Below, piece after piece: positions 13,084-21,591 of a DNA stretch of 30,860 nucleotides. Made by a program: the position numbers and the translations under genes. Below the pieces are notes generated by a model. That model saw only the letters and a list, made by a program, of their open reading frames with translations, did no database searches and was not told where the DNA came from. The DNA is taken from positions 1 to 30,860 of the IMG/VR virus record IMGVR_UViG_3300035183_000666. One strand, written 5' to 3'. The DNA is from a virus. Each line of letters begins with the position of its first letter. Position 1 is the first letter of the stretch.

Positions 13084-13577
13084 GCGCGATTCGGTCTGAG
13101 GCTGAGCGCCAGCTCAGCGACGAGATCACCGATCGGCTGTGGCGGTTGCATGTGCTGGGCATCGCCGCAGCCGATCCACATGACCCGGTGGCAGCGTCAC
13201 AAATCCGCGCCATTGCGGGCATGCTGGTCGCTCAGCTCGCCCAGGACGACGATGACCGGCTGGCAGCCCAAACGGCCATCGACGTGATGGCCGCGCTCTG
13301 GCCGCACGGCGATCCCGAGCAGATCGGACAGCCGACATGGTGGCGCACACCGCTCGGTCGGCTGATCGGTCGCTCGATCGGCAGCGACGACGAGGCAGTG
13401 TCGCTGTCGGTCGCCGCAGCGATGCTGGGTGTGTCCCGATCCGCGGTCTCGCATCTGCTGGCCCGAGGGCAGCTCGACCGCCATCCCGATGGTGGTGTGG
13501 TGCGGTCGAGCATCCTGCAGAGGCTCGAGCGCAGAGGACTTCGGGTCACGGGGTGGGATCCGAGATGCGGAGCATGA
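13080..13577 (+). CDS. Excisionase-like helix-turn-helix protein
   Basis: A 165-aa protein. The first 100 residues are helical and unrecognised (AERQLSDEITDRLWRLHVLG). Residues about 107-155 (SLSVAAAMLGVSRSAVSHLL, ARGQLDRHPDGGVVRSSILQ) have the helix-turn-helix plus wing of excisionase/MerR-type small DNA-binding domains. Lying one gene after the integrase, it could be the directionality factor or a second regulator; excisionases are usually shorter, so the N-terminal extension is unusual. ATG 13080 overlaps the previous stop (ATGA). Its 3' end overlaps the convergent fibre gene by 32 bases. Confidence 0.65.
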   Translation: MSAIRSEAERQLSDEITDRLWRLHVLGIAAADPHDPVAASQIRAIAGMLVAQLAQDDDDRLAAQTAIDVMAALWPHGDPEQIGQPTWWRTPLGRLIGRSIGSDDEAVSLSVAAAMLGVSRSAVSHLLARGQLDRHPDGGVVRSSILQRLERRGLRVTGWDPRCGA

Positions 13578-14586
13578 CCCCAGCATGCTCCGCGCCACCG
13601 GACGCCACTGCCGTCCAAGGCGTCGTGTCGAGTGGGCCATAGGTGAGCGGCACGGACCGGCGAGCGATGACGGGGGCCGACCCGAGCGTCGTCAGGAGGT
13701 CGGCCGTAGCGAGCCCACCAGTCAGTACCCGGATCGCCGCCGCCGCCGAGGCGTGGAGCACACCGAGATACCGGCCCGGTGGGAGCAGGAGTGGCGAGCC
13801 GGGGGTGAAGGTCTTGACGCCGGTCGTGCCAGTGCTGATGTCACCCGAATCGGTCAGGATCGCGGCTGGCTGCCAATCCTCGTCGGCCGATGCGAGCCCG
13901 ATCCTCGCGTTTCCTGCGGCGGCGGTGGTGACCTCGAAGAGCAGCTGGTCGACCTGCAGCGACGTGCCAACGAACAGCCGCCAGAAGTAGCGGACGCCAG
14001 CGCTGAGCGTGAGGGTCGTGGCAGAAGCGACGACGAACCCCGGCACACTGAGGTAGGTGGTGCCGCCCTGCTTTGAACGGCCGAACGGCACCAGGGCCTG
14101 CTTCTCTGAGTCGAGTTCGGCGAGCGCGGCCTGCACGTCCGTCGCGGCGAGACCACCGGTCGGGGTGACACTGATCGCCGCCGCCGCGTGAGCACCCGAA
14201 GAATCCGCCAAATGATCAGCGAGATCCGCCGCGAGCGCGTACCGGTATGTGGCAGGCAGCTCCGAGGTGGCAGGGATCAAATCCGCGATGTCCTGAGTCG
14301 ACGGAGCCGCCGGAAGCGAGAAGACGAACGTCTCCTTTCGGGTTGTGAGATTCATCGTGCACCGGTACTGCACGTTTGCTGGTTGCAGGTCGGTTGTCGC
14401 GTAGAGCTGCGTACCAGCTGGGATCGCACCCGCGGCTGTCAACGTCACGGATTTCACGGCACGCGACACGATCAGATCGCCGCTGCTGTCGAACAGCGCA
14501 TGCGTTGGCTGGAAGTGAATCGTGCCAGCCTCAGCTGTGCCGTCGGGTTTCTTCAGCGTGCCGGTGATCGTGACGAGCGTGGCCAT
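13546..14586 (-). CDS. Tail fibre-like structural protein, last gene of the late operon
   Basis: A 346-aa protein. The N-terminal 100 residues (MATLVTITGTLKKPDGTAEA) form a beta-rich domain. At about 130-165 there is GAHAAAAISVTPTGGLAATD followed by VQAALAELDSEKQA, the 'aSaI...p.....atdVQ.AL.eL' segment typical of phage tail fibre and baseplate proteins. The C-terminal half is beta-rich with Thr/Ala runs and may bind receptor or carbohydrate. It is the distal gene of the late operon, after the lysis genes. Confidence 0.7.
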   Translation of the reverse strand: MATLVTITGTLKKPDGTAEAGTIHFQPTHALFDSSGDLIVSRAVKSVTLTAAGAIPAGTQLYATTDLQPANVQYRCTMNLTTRKETFVFSLPAAPSTQDIADLIPATSELPATYRYALAADLADHLADSSGAHAAAAISVTPTGGLAATDVQAALAELDSEKQALVPFGRSKQGGTTYLSVPGFVVASATTLTLSAGVRYFWRLFVGTSLQVDQLLFEVTTAAAGNARIGLASADEDWQPAAILTDSGDISTGTTGVKTFTPGSPLLLPPGRYLGVLHASAAAAIRVLTGGLATADLLTTLGSAPVIARRSVPLTYGPLDTTPWTAVASGGAEHAGVMLRISDPTP

Positions 14587-14595
14587 GTCATCGTG

Positions 14596-14808
14596 TCATT
14601 CGTCGATTGGCGTGACTTTTGCTCTCGACCATAACGCGAACACGACCACGAGAATCGAGTTGACGAACGCGATCGTTGTCGCAGCCTGCTCGGCGGTTAC
14701 ACGGAGTCCCCACGCGACCGCACAAGCGAACGCTGCTTGAACGAGCGCGTGGATCATCGCTCTTGTCACAACAGGTTCGCGGCGGATCCGCTGTTTGAAC
14801 GTTGGCAT
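14596..14808 (-). CDS. Holin-like small membrane protein
   Basis: A 70-aa protein with a basic N-terminus (MPTFKQRIRREPVVTR) and two hydrophobic helices (ALVQAAFACAVAWGL and AATTIAFVNSILVVVFALW), then a short polar tail. The size, two helices and position after the endolysin fit a holin, or a membrane partner of one. It is one of three small membrane proteins in the cassette, so which is the holin is open. Confidence 0.7.
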   Translation of the reverse strand: MPTFKQRIRREPVVTRAMIHALVQAAFACAVAWGLRVTAEQAATTIAFVNSILVVVFALWSRAKVTPIDE

Positions 14809-14818
14809 CGGCTGCTCC

Positions 14819-15037
14819 TTACAGGTTGAGGAGGCGGTTCACGGCCTGAGCTGTCGGGGAATCCCAGTCGTAGGGCGATGGTGGAGGTGGGTCCACGCCG
14901 GTGTCATCACGCATACATATCGAGCTTTCTTGCTCAGCTGCACGGTTCATGACGATCGCATTCGGCGGTAACGGCGGATCTGCACGGCGACCCTCGAGCC
15001 AGTCGAGCATGTGCGTCACAACCCTCATGAACAGCAC
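14819..15037 (-). CDS. Hypothetical 72-aa protein in the lysis region
   Basis: Begins MLFMRVVTHMLDWLEGRRAD, then is proline-rich (DPPPPSPYDWDSP). No membrane helix and no domain I recognise. It lies between two small membrane proteins with short gaps of two and ten bases, so it is likely a real member of the lysis cassette. Confidence 0.6.
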   Translation of the reverse strand: MLFMRVVTHMLDWLEGRRADPPLPPNAIVMNRAAEQESSICMRDDTGVDPPPPSPYDWDSPTAQAVNRLLNL

Positions 15038-15039
15038 CG

Positions 15040-15270
15040 TCAGGTCTCCAACCGTCGAATGGTCGGATCCGCGACGAGATGCCAGGCAAGCGCAGCGAGC
15101 ACGCCGATCACGATCGGGCCGCCGAGCGGGTCACGGCCGAGATGAGCGACAGCGGCCGACAGTGTCGGCCGACCAGTGCGAGAAGCCCACGTGTCGGCAG
15201 CGACGATTGCCGCCGCGATCCCCGCTATCCCACAGGAGGCCGGCAACCAACGACGGCTGTCCACGGTCAT
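15040..15270 (-). CDS. Small membrane protein, holin-like
   Basis: A 76-aa protein with two hydrophobic segments (LPASCGIAGIAAAIVAADTW and GGPIVIGVLAALAWHLVA) separated by a polar loop. Its start overlaps the end of the preceding coiled-coil gene by four bases. Two helices near the endolysin make it a second holin candidate. Confidence 0.65.
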   Translation of the reverse strand: MTVDSRRWLPASCGIAGIAAAIVAADTWASRTGRPTLSAAVAHLGRDPLGGPIVIGVLAALAWHLVADPTIRRLET

Positions 15271-15608
15271 GACCGTCTGATCTCCGGGTGCCCAGCGATG
15301 AGCTGTGTCAGCGTCGCGTCTAGACGGTCGTGCATCTCAGCGACATCGGCTTTGAGTTCGCGGCGTGTCTCGTCGATCGCTTTCTCCAGTCGGCCCATCC
15401 GTGTGTCGATCTCGGCCTGGCGGGCGACACGGTCGCGTTGCTCCGCCTCTCGGAGGGCTTCCTCCGCGGCCATGTGCACCCGCAGATCGGAGCGAGTTGC
15501 GCGCACCTCGGTGAGGACCGACCGGATCGTCGCGAGCACCGCAGCGGAGCACGCCGACAGCAGCGTGAGCACAGCACCGACGACTAGCGGATGGGACCAG
15601 AAATCCAT
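15267..15608 (-). CDS. Membrane-anchored coiled-coil protein in the lysis cassette
   Basis: A 113-aa protein. It has an N-terminal helix (PLVVGAVLTLLSACSAAVLA) and then a long charged helix (AAEEALREAEQRDRVARQAE, IDTRMGRLEKAIDETRRELK) predicted to be a coiled coil. This layout recalls DUF2746/DUF1515-type phage proteins next to holins, and it could be a holin regulator. It starts two bases downstream of the endolysin stop. Confidence 0.7.
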   Translation of the reverse strand: MDFWSHPLVVGAVLTLLSACSAAVLATIRSVLTEVRATRSDLRVHMAAEEALREAEQRDRVARQAEIDTRMGRLEKAIDETRRELKADVAEMHDRLDATLTQLIAGHPEIRRS

Positions 15609-15610
15609 GG

Positions 15611-15832
15611 TCAGTCGTTGACGTTGAGCGGAGGGAGATCCACGCCGAGTTTCGCTGCGAGCGGCAGCAGCTGGTCTTGGATCTCCTTCGCTGTGAGAAC
15701 GTTGCCGCGCAGACCCGATATGAGGACCCGTTCGACGTGCTCTTCGAGTTCGGCGAGCATCGTTTCGCGTTCTTTGGAGATGTGCTGATGAAGCTCAGCG
15801 AATTTCACCTCGAAGTAGTCTTGTGACGGCAT
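15611..15832 (-). CDS. Probable internal in-frame start giving the endolysin C-terminal domain alone
   Basis: ATG 15832 is in frame within the endolysin and lies exactly where the catalytic domain ends. It is preceded by AGGAGGA seven bases upstream, a near-perfect ribosome binding site that the full-length frame does not need. It would give a separate 73-aa helical polypeptide starting MPSQDYFEVKFAELHQHISK. Several endolysins are known to make such a second product that assembles with the full-length enzyme. Confidence 0.6.
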   Translation of the reverse strand: MPSQDYFEVKFAELHQHISKERETMLAELEEHVERVLISGLRGNVLTAKEIQDQLLPLAAKLGVDLPPLNVND

Positions 15833-16261
15833 GCTGTCTTCCTCCTGTGGGGGGTTTTTCGCGGCGAGTAGTGACGGGAGCGGGTCGATCACGGCGCCGT
15901 TCACCCACAGTTCGAGGTGAGCGTGCGGACCGGTTGACGCGCCGGTCGATCCGACATAGGCGATGATGTCGCCCGCATTGACATCACCATGAGCGATCGC
16001 TGTGTGGGAATGGTGAAACGACTTGAACAAGCCTCGGCCGTCTTTAGCGTCCACCCACGCCCACCATCCAGCCCCTTGCGGTTCGTATCCTGTGGTCACC
16101 TTACCGGCGAAAGGCGCTCTGATCGGAGCGCCATAGATCGGTAACCGGCTCGGGTCTGGTGACCCGAAATCGACGCCTCGGTGCATGCGTCCCCAGCGCA
16201 TCCCGAACGGAGAAGTGACGATCACCCAGTCCGGCAACGGGAACACATCGAGCTGCACCAT
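15611..16261 (-). CDS. M23-family peptidase endolysin
   Basis: A 216-aa protein. Residues about 10-130 are an M23 (LytM-like) zinc endopeptidase with HRGVDFG (first His and Asp ligands), FHHSH, and TGPHAHLELW (HxH). Such enzymes cut peptide cross-links in peptidoglycan. The C-terminal 73 residues are helical (FEVKFAELHQHISKERETML, AELEEHVERV) and could oligomerise or bind the wall. The N-terminal SPFGMRWGRMHRGVDF is standard for the family. The place after the tail genes and before the holin-like genes argues for an endolysin over a tail lysin. An internal start at 15832 is described separately. Confidence 0.85.
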   Translation of the reverse strand: MVQLDVFPLPDWVIVTSPFGMRWGRMHRGVDFGSPDPSRLPIYGAPIRAPFAGKVTTGYEPQGAGWWAWVDAKDGRGLFKSFHHSHTAIAHGDVNAGDIIAYVGSTGASTGPHAHLELWVNGAVIDPLPSLLAAKNPPQEEDSMPSQDYFEVKFAELHQHISKERETMLAELEEHVERVLISGLRGNVLTAKEIQDQLLPLAAKLGVDLPPLNVND

Positions 16262-16276
16262 CGGGACCTCTTTCCG

Positions 16277-17548
16277 CTATGAATCGTGGCTTTTGCGCCA
16301 TCTTGATCCTCGCACAATCCGCCGAGTTGTTGGTGGAGGATCGAATTCGACATGAGCTGGACCGTCGTCCGCTATGACGAAATCAGTCAGATCTTCGACC
16401 GAGTTCGCGCCTCCCGTCCCGGAGGCGTTGTGGATGATGTAGACGCCATGCTCCGGCCTGATAGGGCACGTCACGAGACTGGTTCGGACACGCAGAGGAT
16501 GGGTTTCCTCGCCGCCGTAGTTGACGTGTTCATCGAGGTCGTAGATCAACAGTTCCGGGATCCACACCCACACGTAGTCTCCGGCATGTAGGTCCCGCAT
16601 AAGCGAGTGGGCGTCAACGTCGAAGGCCATGCGATCACGACGCCGGTAGTTGTTGTTCACCACGTCATCGATGTTGATGTTACGGAGTTCCTCGTTTTTG
16701 TGTCCGAGCAGAATTGACGTGGTATCGGCGTTGACACCACCGAAGTCGCGCGTCAACCGGTCTGCGTTGAGATACGACTTCGACCAGGTGTCGGACCAGG
16801 CGTCCCCGGCTGCACAAAACGTGGACCAGTCGAACTCGACGCTGCCGGTCACGCGATAGCCGATGAGGTCACCATCAGCTCCGACGGTTCCTTGCGACAC
16901 GAAGATCACGCGAGGGTTTTGGACGAACGCGTAGCTGTTGCCGCTGTCTGCCGGCGCGAACCGCAGCTCACCGGTAGGGGTGCACCGGTATTCGGTGCGG
17001 GTCGATGTGAGCCGAATCACCTTGTTGATGCGGTCCCGTGTCGGGTCGGCGTCGGAGATCGGTTGCGGACTCGATACGGACCCGAGACTGTTGGTCGACA
17101 ATCCCGACGACGACCAACTGAGCCCATTCAGTCTGTTGTTCGTGGATAGCGTCGTGAGATATGCACTCAAGGTCGATGTCCAGTTCGCGACACCGTCCGC
17201 ATGCAATCCGGGGCCTTTGCTTGGGGAGTCGTCGTCACCGATCCACGCCAGGATGGACGGGCCTGAGACGGTCCACGGCTGGTCACCGAGCTCGAAGCGG
17301 AACTTTGCGACACGACCGGAGAACAGGGCTTGGCTGAGCACTGTTGCGCGGGATGCACCAGGGTCGAGACGGTGCGGGGTGATGCAGATCGTGTCCCGCA
17401 GCCAGTTCCGTGTCGGCCCGCCTTCTGTCGCGGGTACGGTCGTCGGAGCCGCGCCGAGGATCCGCTGCGACCCCGGCGCGAATCGCACGGTGAACCCGCC
17501 GAGACCGGGGAACCCTTGGTCAGAGTCGAACACTTCGGTGAATGGCAT
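16277..17548 (-). CDS. Minor tail protein (distal tail/baseplate)
   Basis: A 423-aa beta-rich protein starting MPFTEVFDSDQGFPGLGGFT, with RNWLRDTICITPHRLDPGAS and repeated short strands. It follows the distal tail-like protein and comes before the endolysin, the usual place for tail tip or baseplate proteins in siphoviruses. The resemblance is to actinophage minor tail proteins; no catalytic motif is seen. Confidence 0.7.
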   Translation of the reverse strand: MPFTEVFDSDQGFPGLGGFTVRFAPGSQRILGAAPTTVPATEGGPTRNWLRDTICITPHRLDPGASRATVLSQALFSGRVAKFRFELGDQPWTVSGPSILAWIGDDDSPSKGPGLHADGVANWTSTLSAYLTTLSTNNRLNGLSWSSSGLSTNSLGSVSSPQPISDADPTRDRINKVIRLTSTRTEYRCTPTGELRFAPADSGNSYAFVQNPRVIFVSQGTVGADGDLIGYRVTGSVEFDWSTFCAAGDAWSDTWSKSYLNADRLTRDFGGVNADTTSILLGHKNEELRNINIDDVVNNNYRRRDRMAFDVDAHSLMRDLHAGDYVWVWIPELLIYDLDEHVNYGGEETHPLRVRTSLVTCPIRPEHGVYIIHNASGTGGANSVEDLTDFVIADDGPAHVEFDPPPTTRRIVRGSRWRKSHDS

Positions 17549-17551
17549 CGG

Positions 17552-18790
17552 TCAGGATCCGATCATGATCGTCGATCCGCCCGCCGCGAAGTATTGGTCT
17601 CGGACGTCGGTTGCCTTGTTCGGCGTGGATGCACCGCTGCCACCGAGATTGCATCCCACCGCGCCACGCCACCGTTTCGCCGCCGCCGCCAGATATGCCT
17701 GTCCGGTGGTGAGAACACCGGTTGCCAACGCGTCCGCGGAGATGAGCAGGATCCGGTTGCCGTCGCTGTCGTTCGCGGTGCGGTAGCAGCCCTCATTTGA
17801 CGGGAACGCGGTGGTGGCCGGCGCACCGTTGATCGCCATCCCGTAGCGTTCTGACCGGCCGCCAACGATCTGTGTCTCGCAGAGCAGGCTCCCGCGTCGC
17901 AACCGCAGATCGATCATCATGTCCCATACGAGCGCGTTCAGCGGGTGCTTGACCCGGACTACGAGCCGCCAGCGGAGTTCCTCCGGGTCGGCGCGCATCA
18001 CCTTGATGCCGACGAGGTTGGTTTGCGGCCGCCATGTCGCACCGTCGTAGTAGCCGACCTCGAGGTCTTGTGGCGTGCCCCACGTTGATCCGCCTGACGC
18101 GGGGAACGTGACTTTCATCAGACAATTCGATGTGGCGGACGCCTCGATTTTGATCAAACCGTTGTCAGCGGACCACGACGACAGAGATGTGAGGATCGGG
18201 ATTTGGTCGCCGACAACGATCTGGTTGCCGAGCCGTAATGTGGGTGACATGTCCCACCAGTTCGCCGGGTCGATCTGCCCTCTCGGGCGTGCATCGGCGA
18301 ACACAGCGGCGGATTGCATCCAATGGACAGTGCCGCCGGGTCCAGTACGGGGGTAGTAGTAGACGATCGCGTTGGTTCCGACATCGAAATTCCGGCGCGT
18401 TGCTGGGACAGCATGCCAAGGTTGGGCTGTCACGGCGCCGGGTTTCCCGTCGCGGTCGGCGTGCGTCACGATCCACGAGCATCCCGGTGTTTGGGCGTGC
18501 GCTACGCGGCGAGCCCGCACCGCCATTTCCGCCCAAAACTGTTGATCCCACAGTCCGGGAGAGCGCTCGAATTGCACTTCGATGATCTCATAGAAACCGT
18601 CGAGGTGCGGTTCTTCGCTGCAGATCACCGGTTGGGTTGTGTCGACGAGCCCCGCGACCTGTTGGACAATCGCTCGGATCTCGTCTTGTGTCGCGCCGTG
18701 GGCGGTGCACCGCAACGTCAGCTCTGTCGCCGCGGACTGCTGCACTGCCCGCAACGCAAGACCAGCGGTGCGGCCGATCGTGAGGCTCAT
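17552..18790 (-). CDS. Distal tail-like / minor tail protein
   Basis: A 412-aa protein directly after the tape measure gene, whose stop it overlaps by four bases. The first half resembles Dit-type proteins that form the tail-tip hub (LTLRCTAHGATQDEIRAIVQ, YEIIEVQFERSPGLWDQQFW). The rest is beta-rich with a galectin-like feel (GMAINGAPATTAFPSNEGCY). The position next to the tape measure is the main support. Confidence 0.68.
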   Translation of the reverse strand: MSLTIGRTAGLALRAVQQSAATELTLRCTAHGATQDEIRAIVQQVAGLVDTTQPVICSEEPHLDGFYEIIEVQFERSPGLWDQQFWAEMAVRARRVAHAQTPGCSWIVTHADRDGKPGAVTAQPWHAVPATRRNFDVGTNAIVYYYPRTGPGGTVHWMQSAAVFADARPRGQIDPANWWDMSPTLRLGNQIVVGDQIPILTSLSSWSADNGLIKIEASATSNCLMKVTFPASGGSTWGTPQDLEVGYYDGATWRPQTNLVGIKVMRADPEELRWRLVVRVKHPLNALVWDMMIDLRLRRGSLLCETQIVGGRSERYGMAINGAPATTAFPSNEGCYRTANDSDGNRILLISADALATGVLTTGQAYLAAAAKRWRGAVGCNLGGSGASTPNKATDVRDQYFAAGGSTIMIGS

Positions 18791-21027
18791 CCTCGCACCG
18801 CCTCGAGTTCGGCGAGGGCCCGCGCGATCTCTCTGCCGTTGATCTCGACGCTCACATGCACCGGCTGCGGCGCGACTGGCTGACCTGACGAGGGTGGCAG
18901 CGGCACGACCGTCCCGGAGACGTCCGGGACGAACAGCTCTTTGCCGCGTTCGCCGACCACGTAGGGTTGGCCGGCAGTGACCGGACCACCCGATGCACGA
19001 CCGGGCAGCACACTGACCAGCCCGGCCATGAACGACGCCGCAACCCCGCCTGACACGCCGCCGCGGACGAGCGCCTGGATGATCTCGTCAGCGTGGCCAC
19101 GGATGAAGATGTCGATCTCACGGACGGTCGGCATCGACATCAGCTCGCCGATCAGCGCTTCCAGGTTCTTCCGGAGCGGTGAGTCCGGAGCGAGCGTCGA
19201 CGCGACTTGCATCAACGCGAACGCGTGAAGCCGGGCTTTCTGCTCACCGTCGAGCGTCGCCCAGTTCAGGCCCTGCTGCGCCGCGGCGTTCTTCGCTAGC
19301 AGTTCGGCTTTCCGCTCATAGACGTCCATCAACGACTGCTCTGCTTGCGCGGCGCGCAACGGATCTCCGCTCGCGTATGCCTCATTGAGACTGCGTTGCG
19401 CTTCGAGCACCTCCAGCTCTGTTTTGCGTAGCTCCCGTTGCAGCTCATGATGCGACAACGCTTGGCCGTACAGCTCGTCTTTCGCGCGTTTCAGTTCATC
19501 TACAGCTCGAGTCTGCTCCCGGTATGCCGCGACGGCATCGTCGAGCGCTTTCTGCTCATCGAGTTGCGCCTGTGTGAGATTCCCTGTTGCTTCTGCGGCG
19601 TCGCTGGTCGCCCGCTGGGAGTCCCGGACCGCCGTCAAATAATCATCGAACCCAGCTTCGACATCGGACACCGACACCCCAGCGGACACGAGCTGAGCTT
19701 TCAGCGCTTCGAACGCTGCTTTCGCTTGTGTCGGGTCCTGTTTGAACAGTTCTTTGAGCGCTTGGTCGACCGCTTCGATCTGCTGTTGCGCTTCTTCGAT
19801 CCGGTTCTTGTTGAAGATCACATCCAACGCAGTGCCTGACCCGCCGCTGGTGAACCATGCTTTCCAGTCCGCTCCGACATCACGGAACGCGACCTTCAAT
19901 TTGTCGAAATCCTCTGCGAGGACACCCATCCGGTTGCCCGCTGCGAGCTCTTTCAGCGACAAAGACAACCGGTCGGCGTCATCAGCCATCTTCCCGAATC
20001 GTCCCTCCCAGAATCGCTTTGCGAGCTGATCGAAAGCGATACCGGCGGCGGTGATTCCAGCGGCGGCGAGGCCGAGCTTGCCGACAGTGCCAGCAAACGT
20101 CGACAGGCCGCCGTGGTTCGCGATGAACGCTTTGACCGCGCCAGTCGCGGTCGAGAAGGTTTGGTGCATCCGCATCACCTGACCAATCACGGTTGAGGTG
20201 ACGCCCGCGACCGTGAGACCGACACCGGCGTACGCGGTCAGCTCCCCGACCATGCGTTGCGTTCCCGAGCCCAGCTCGGTGAAGCGGTCCGCCCCCCATC
20301 GCACCACACCGAACAGCGATTGGAACGCCGACAGAGCACCTTGTCCGGCTTCTTCGGAGGTGTCGTGCAACCGGTTCTTCAGGATCGCGAGCTGACCGGA
20401 CAGCGATTGCGGGTTCTGCGCGAACCCTTTGACCGACTCGTTCAATTTGTCGGTCACCGCACGGAACCGGTCTTGCGCATAGGTCGTGCGATCAATGACC
20501 CCGACGAGTCCTTCGAGGCCTTTGGTTTTGCCGTTCACGGCCATCGCGACACGTTTCGCCGCGTCCGCGTAGTCGATACCGAACCGCCTAGCGAGATCAA
20601 CAACGAGCGGTGTCAACGTGAGGATCTGATCTTTTGTCAAACCCATCGCACCGAGATTGGCTTGGATGCCGAGCACCGCTTCGTCACTCGCGACGGTGAT
20701 CTTCTGGATCGCTTTCGCTTGGTCCTCGAATGCTCGGCTGGTGGCGCCCGCTAGTTGCGGTGAATTCTTCAGCGTGTTGTTGAGCTTCGCGAGCGCGAGA
20801 TTGTGTTCCTCCGCTGCATTTGTCCACCGCATCGCCCCAGCGATGAGCACACCACCCGCGGCCATCATTGACAAACCCGCTGCGGAGAACTTCGACGCCA
20901 ACTGGGCTGTGGACGCTTCGGCCTTCCCGAGGTCCTTCGCAGCTGATTCACCAACTTTGCGGAACGCTGAGACCGCTTTGTCGGGGTTCGCGTTGATGAT
21001 GATGTCGAGTTTCTCAGCGATCGACAT
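18787..21027 (-). CDS. Tape measure protein
   Basis: A 746-aa protein, the longest in the window. It starts MSIAEKLDIIINANPDKAVS. Near the N-terminus is a hydrophobic stretch (LSMMAAGGVLIAGAMRW), and later SLSGQLAILKNRLHDTSEEA, a typical tape measure 'lsgq...Lkn.l' segment. Residues about 480-600 are a long charged coiled coil (DELKRAKDELYGQALSHHEL). It sets tail length, and at the usual 0.15 nm per residue would give a tail of roughly 110 nm. It follows the assembly chaperones, as expected. Confidence 0.92.
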   Translation of the reverse strand: MSIAEKLDIIINANPDKAVSAFRKVGESAAKDLGKAEASTAQLASKFSAAGLSMMAAGGVLIAGAMRWTNAAEEHNLALAKLNNTLKNSPQLAGATSRAFEDQAKAIQKITVASDEAVLGIQANLGAMGLTKDQILTLTPLVVDLARRFGIDYADAAKRVAMAVNGKTKGLEGLVGVIDRTTYAQDRFRAVTDKLNESVKGFAQNPQSLSGQLAILKNRLHDTSEEAGQGALSAFQSLFGVVRWGADRFTELGSGTQRMVGELTAYAGVGLTVAGVTSTVIGQVMRMHQTFSTATGAVKAFIANHGGLSTFAGTVGKLGLAAAGITAAGIAFDQLAKRFWEGRFGKMADDADRLSLSLKELAAGNRMGVLAEDFDKLKVAFRDVGADWKAWFTSGGSGTALDVIFNKNRIEEAQQQIEAVDQALKELFKQDPTQAKAAFEALKAQLVSAGVSVSDVEAGFDDYLTAVRDSQRATSDAAEATGNLTQAQLDEQKALDDAVAAYREQTRAVDELKRAKDELYGQALSHHELQRELRKTELEVLEAQRSLNEAYASGDPLRAAQAEQSLMDVYERKAELLAKNAAAQQGLNWATLDGEQKARLHAFALMQVASTLAPDSPLRKNLEALIGELMSMPTVREIDIFIRGHADEIIQALVRGGVSGGVAASFMAGLVSVLPGRASGGPVTAGQPYVVGERGKELFVPDVSGTVVPLPPSSGQPVAPQPVHVSVEINGREIARALAELEAVRG

Positions 21028-21030
21028 TCA

Positions 21031-21210
21031 TCACCCCTTGCGGTAGGTCACAAGCGATCGAAGATCACCGACAGTTTGGCGCATTGTCGTTTCTCTCGGC
21101 CAGCACCAAGGCGGGCGCATCAGTTGACGCACGAACCAGTCTATGCCGAGGTATTTGCGTCTATCCGGGATCCGCGCCGGCCAGATCACGAATCCTGGCC
21201 GGCGTCGATA
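21031..21210 (-). CDS. Frameshift extension of the tail assembly chaperone (GT product, downstream part)
   Basis: An open frame in the -1 register relative to the upstream chaperone. It encodes RPGFVIWPARIPDRRKYLGI, DWFVRQLMRPPWCWPRETTM and RQTVGDLRSLVTYRKG, and ends three bases before the tape measure start. It lacks its own start codon and ribosome binding site. The Trp/Pro-rich content looks coded, and the position is that of the lambda T-type domain. The left boundary given is approximate, because the slip site is not certain. Confidence 0.65.
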   Translation of the reverse strand, partial: YRRRPGFVIWPARIPDRRKYLGIDWFVRQLMRPPWCWPRETTMRQTVGDLRSLVTYRKG

Positions 21211-21584
21211 GGGTCCGCTTGGTAGGTCTCCAAACCGGCCGCGTACTCCATTGCCGTGATCTTCGATACAGCGTCTATGGCTTCTTCGGGTTGCATGTCG
21301 CGCCGATGAACGAGCACGGCCTGCAGGACAGCACGGACGTGGATCGGGTCGTTGTAGATGTCGAGGTCCACGAACCCAGCGCCGCAGGTCCGTTTGATCG
21401 TCGCATATTCGGCGAGTGTCAGATCGTCTTCGGAGATCTCGAGGTCGAGCGAGGGGATCGTGAGCCGCCACCGCATCCCGATGTCTGCTGCGGTGATGCG
21501 TCGCCCGATCGCGGTGGCGATATCCGCGAGGTGATCGTCGACCCGGCCAATGGTGATGTGCTGGATGATCTGGTCGGCGTCCAT
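21186..21584 (-). CDS. Tail assembly chaperone (G product)
   Basis: A 132-aa protein between the tail completion-like gene and the tape measure gene. It has the composition of gpG-type chaperones (MDADQIIQHITIGRVDDHLA, EDDLTLAEYATIKRTCGAGF). It ends QADPIDAGQDS. Gp G and the frameshifted GT bind the tape measure and tail tube protein during tail assembly. The overlapping -1 frame continues with 21031-21210. Confidence 0.72.
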   Translation of the reverse strand: MDADQIIQHITIGRVDDHLADIATAIGRRITAADIGMRWRLTIPSLDLEISEDDLTLAEYATIKRTCGAGFVDLDIYNDPIHVRAVLQAVLVHRRDMQPEEAIDAVSKITAMEYAAGLETYQADPIDAGQDS

Positions 21585-21591
21585 CGTCCTC

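Noticed and set aside
12189-13577. Single long plus-strand frame of 462 codons across the integrase end and the next two genes
   Set aside because: It is out of frame with the integrase and the 12691 gene and crosses the terminator. Only its last part, from ATG 13080, is the real HTH gene.
21031-21471. Independent gene of 146 aa overlapping the tail chaperone
   Set aside because: Only its last 55 or so codons look coded. The earlier part is an Arg-rich shadow of the chaperone gene, and it has no ribosome binding site, so a frameshift extension explains it better.
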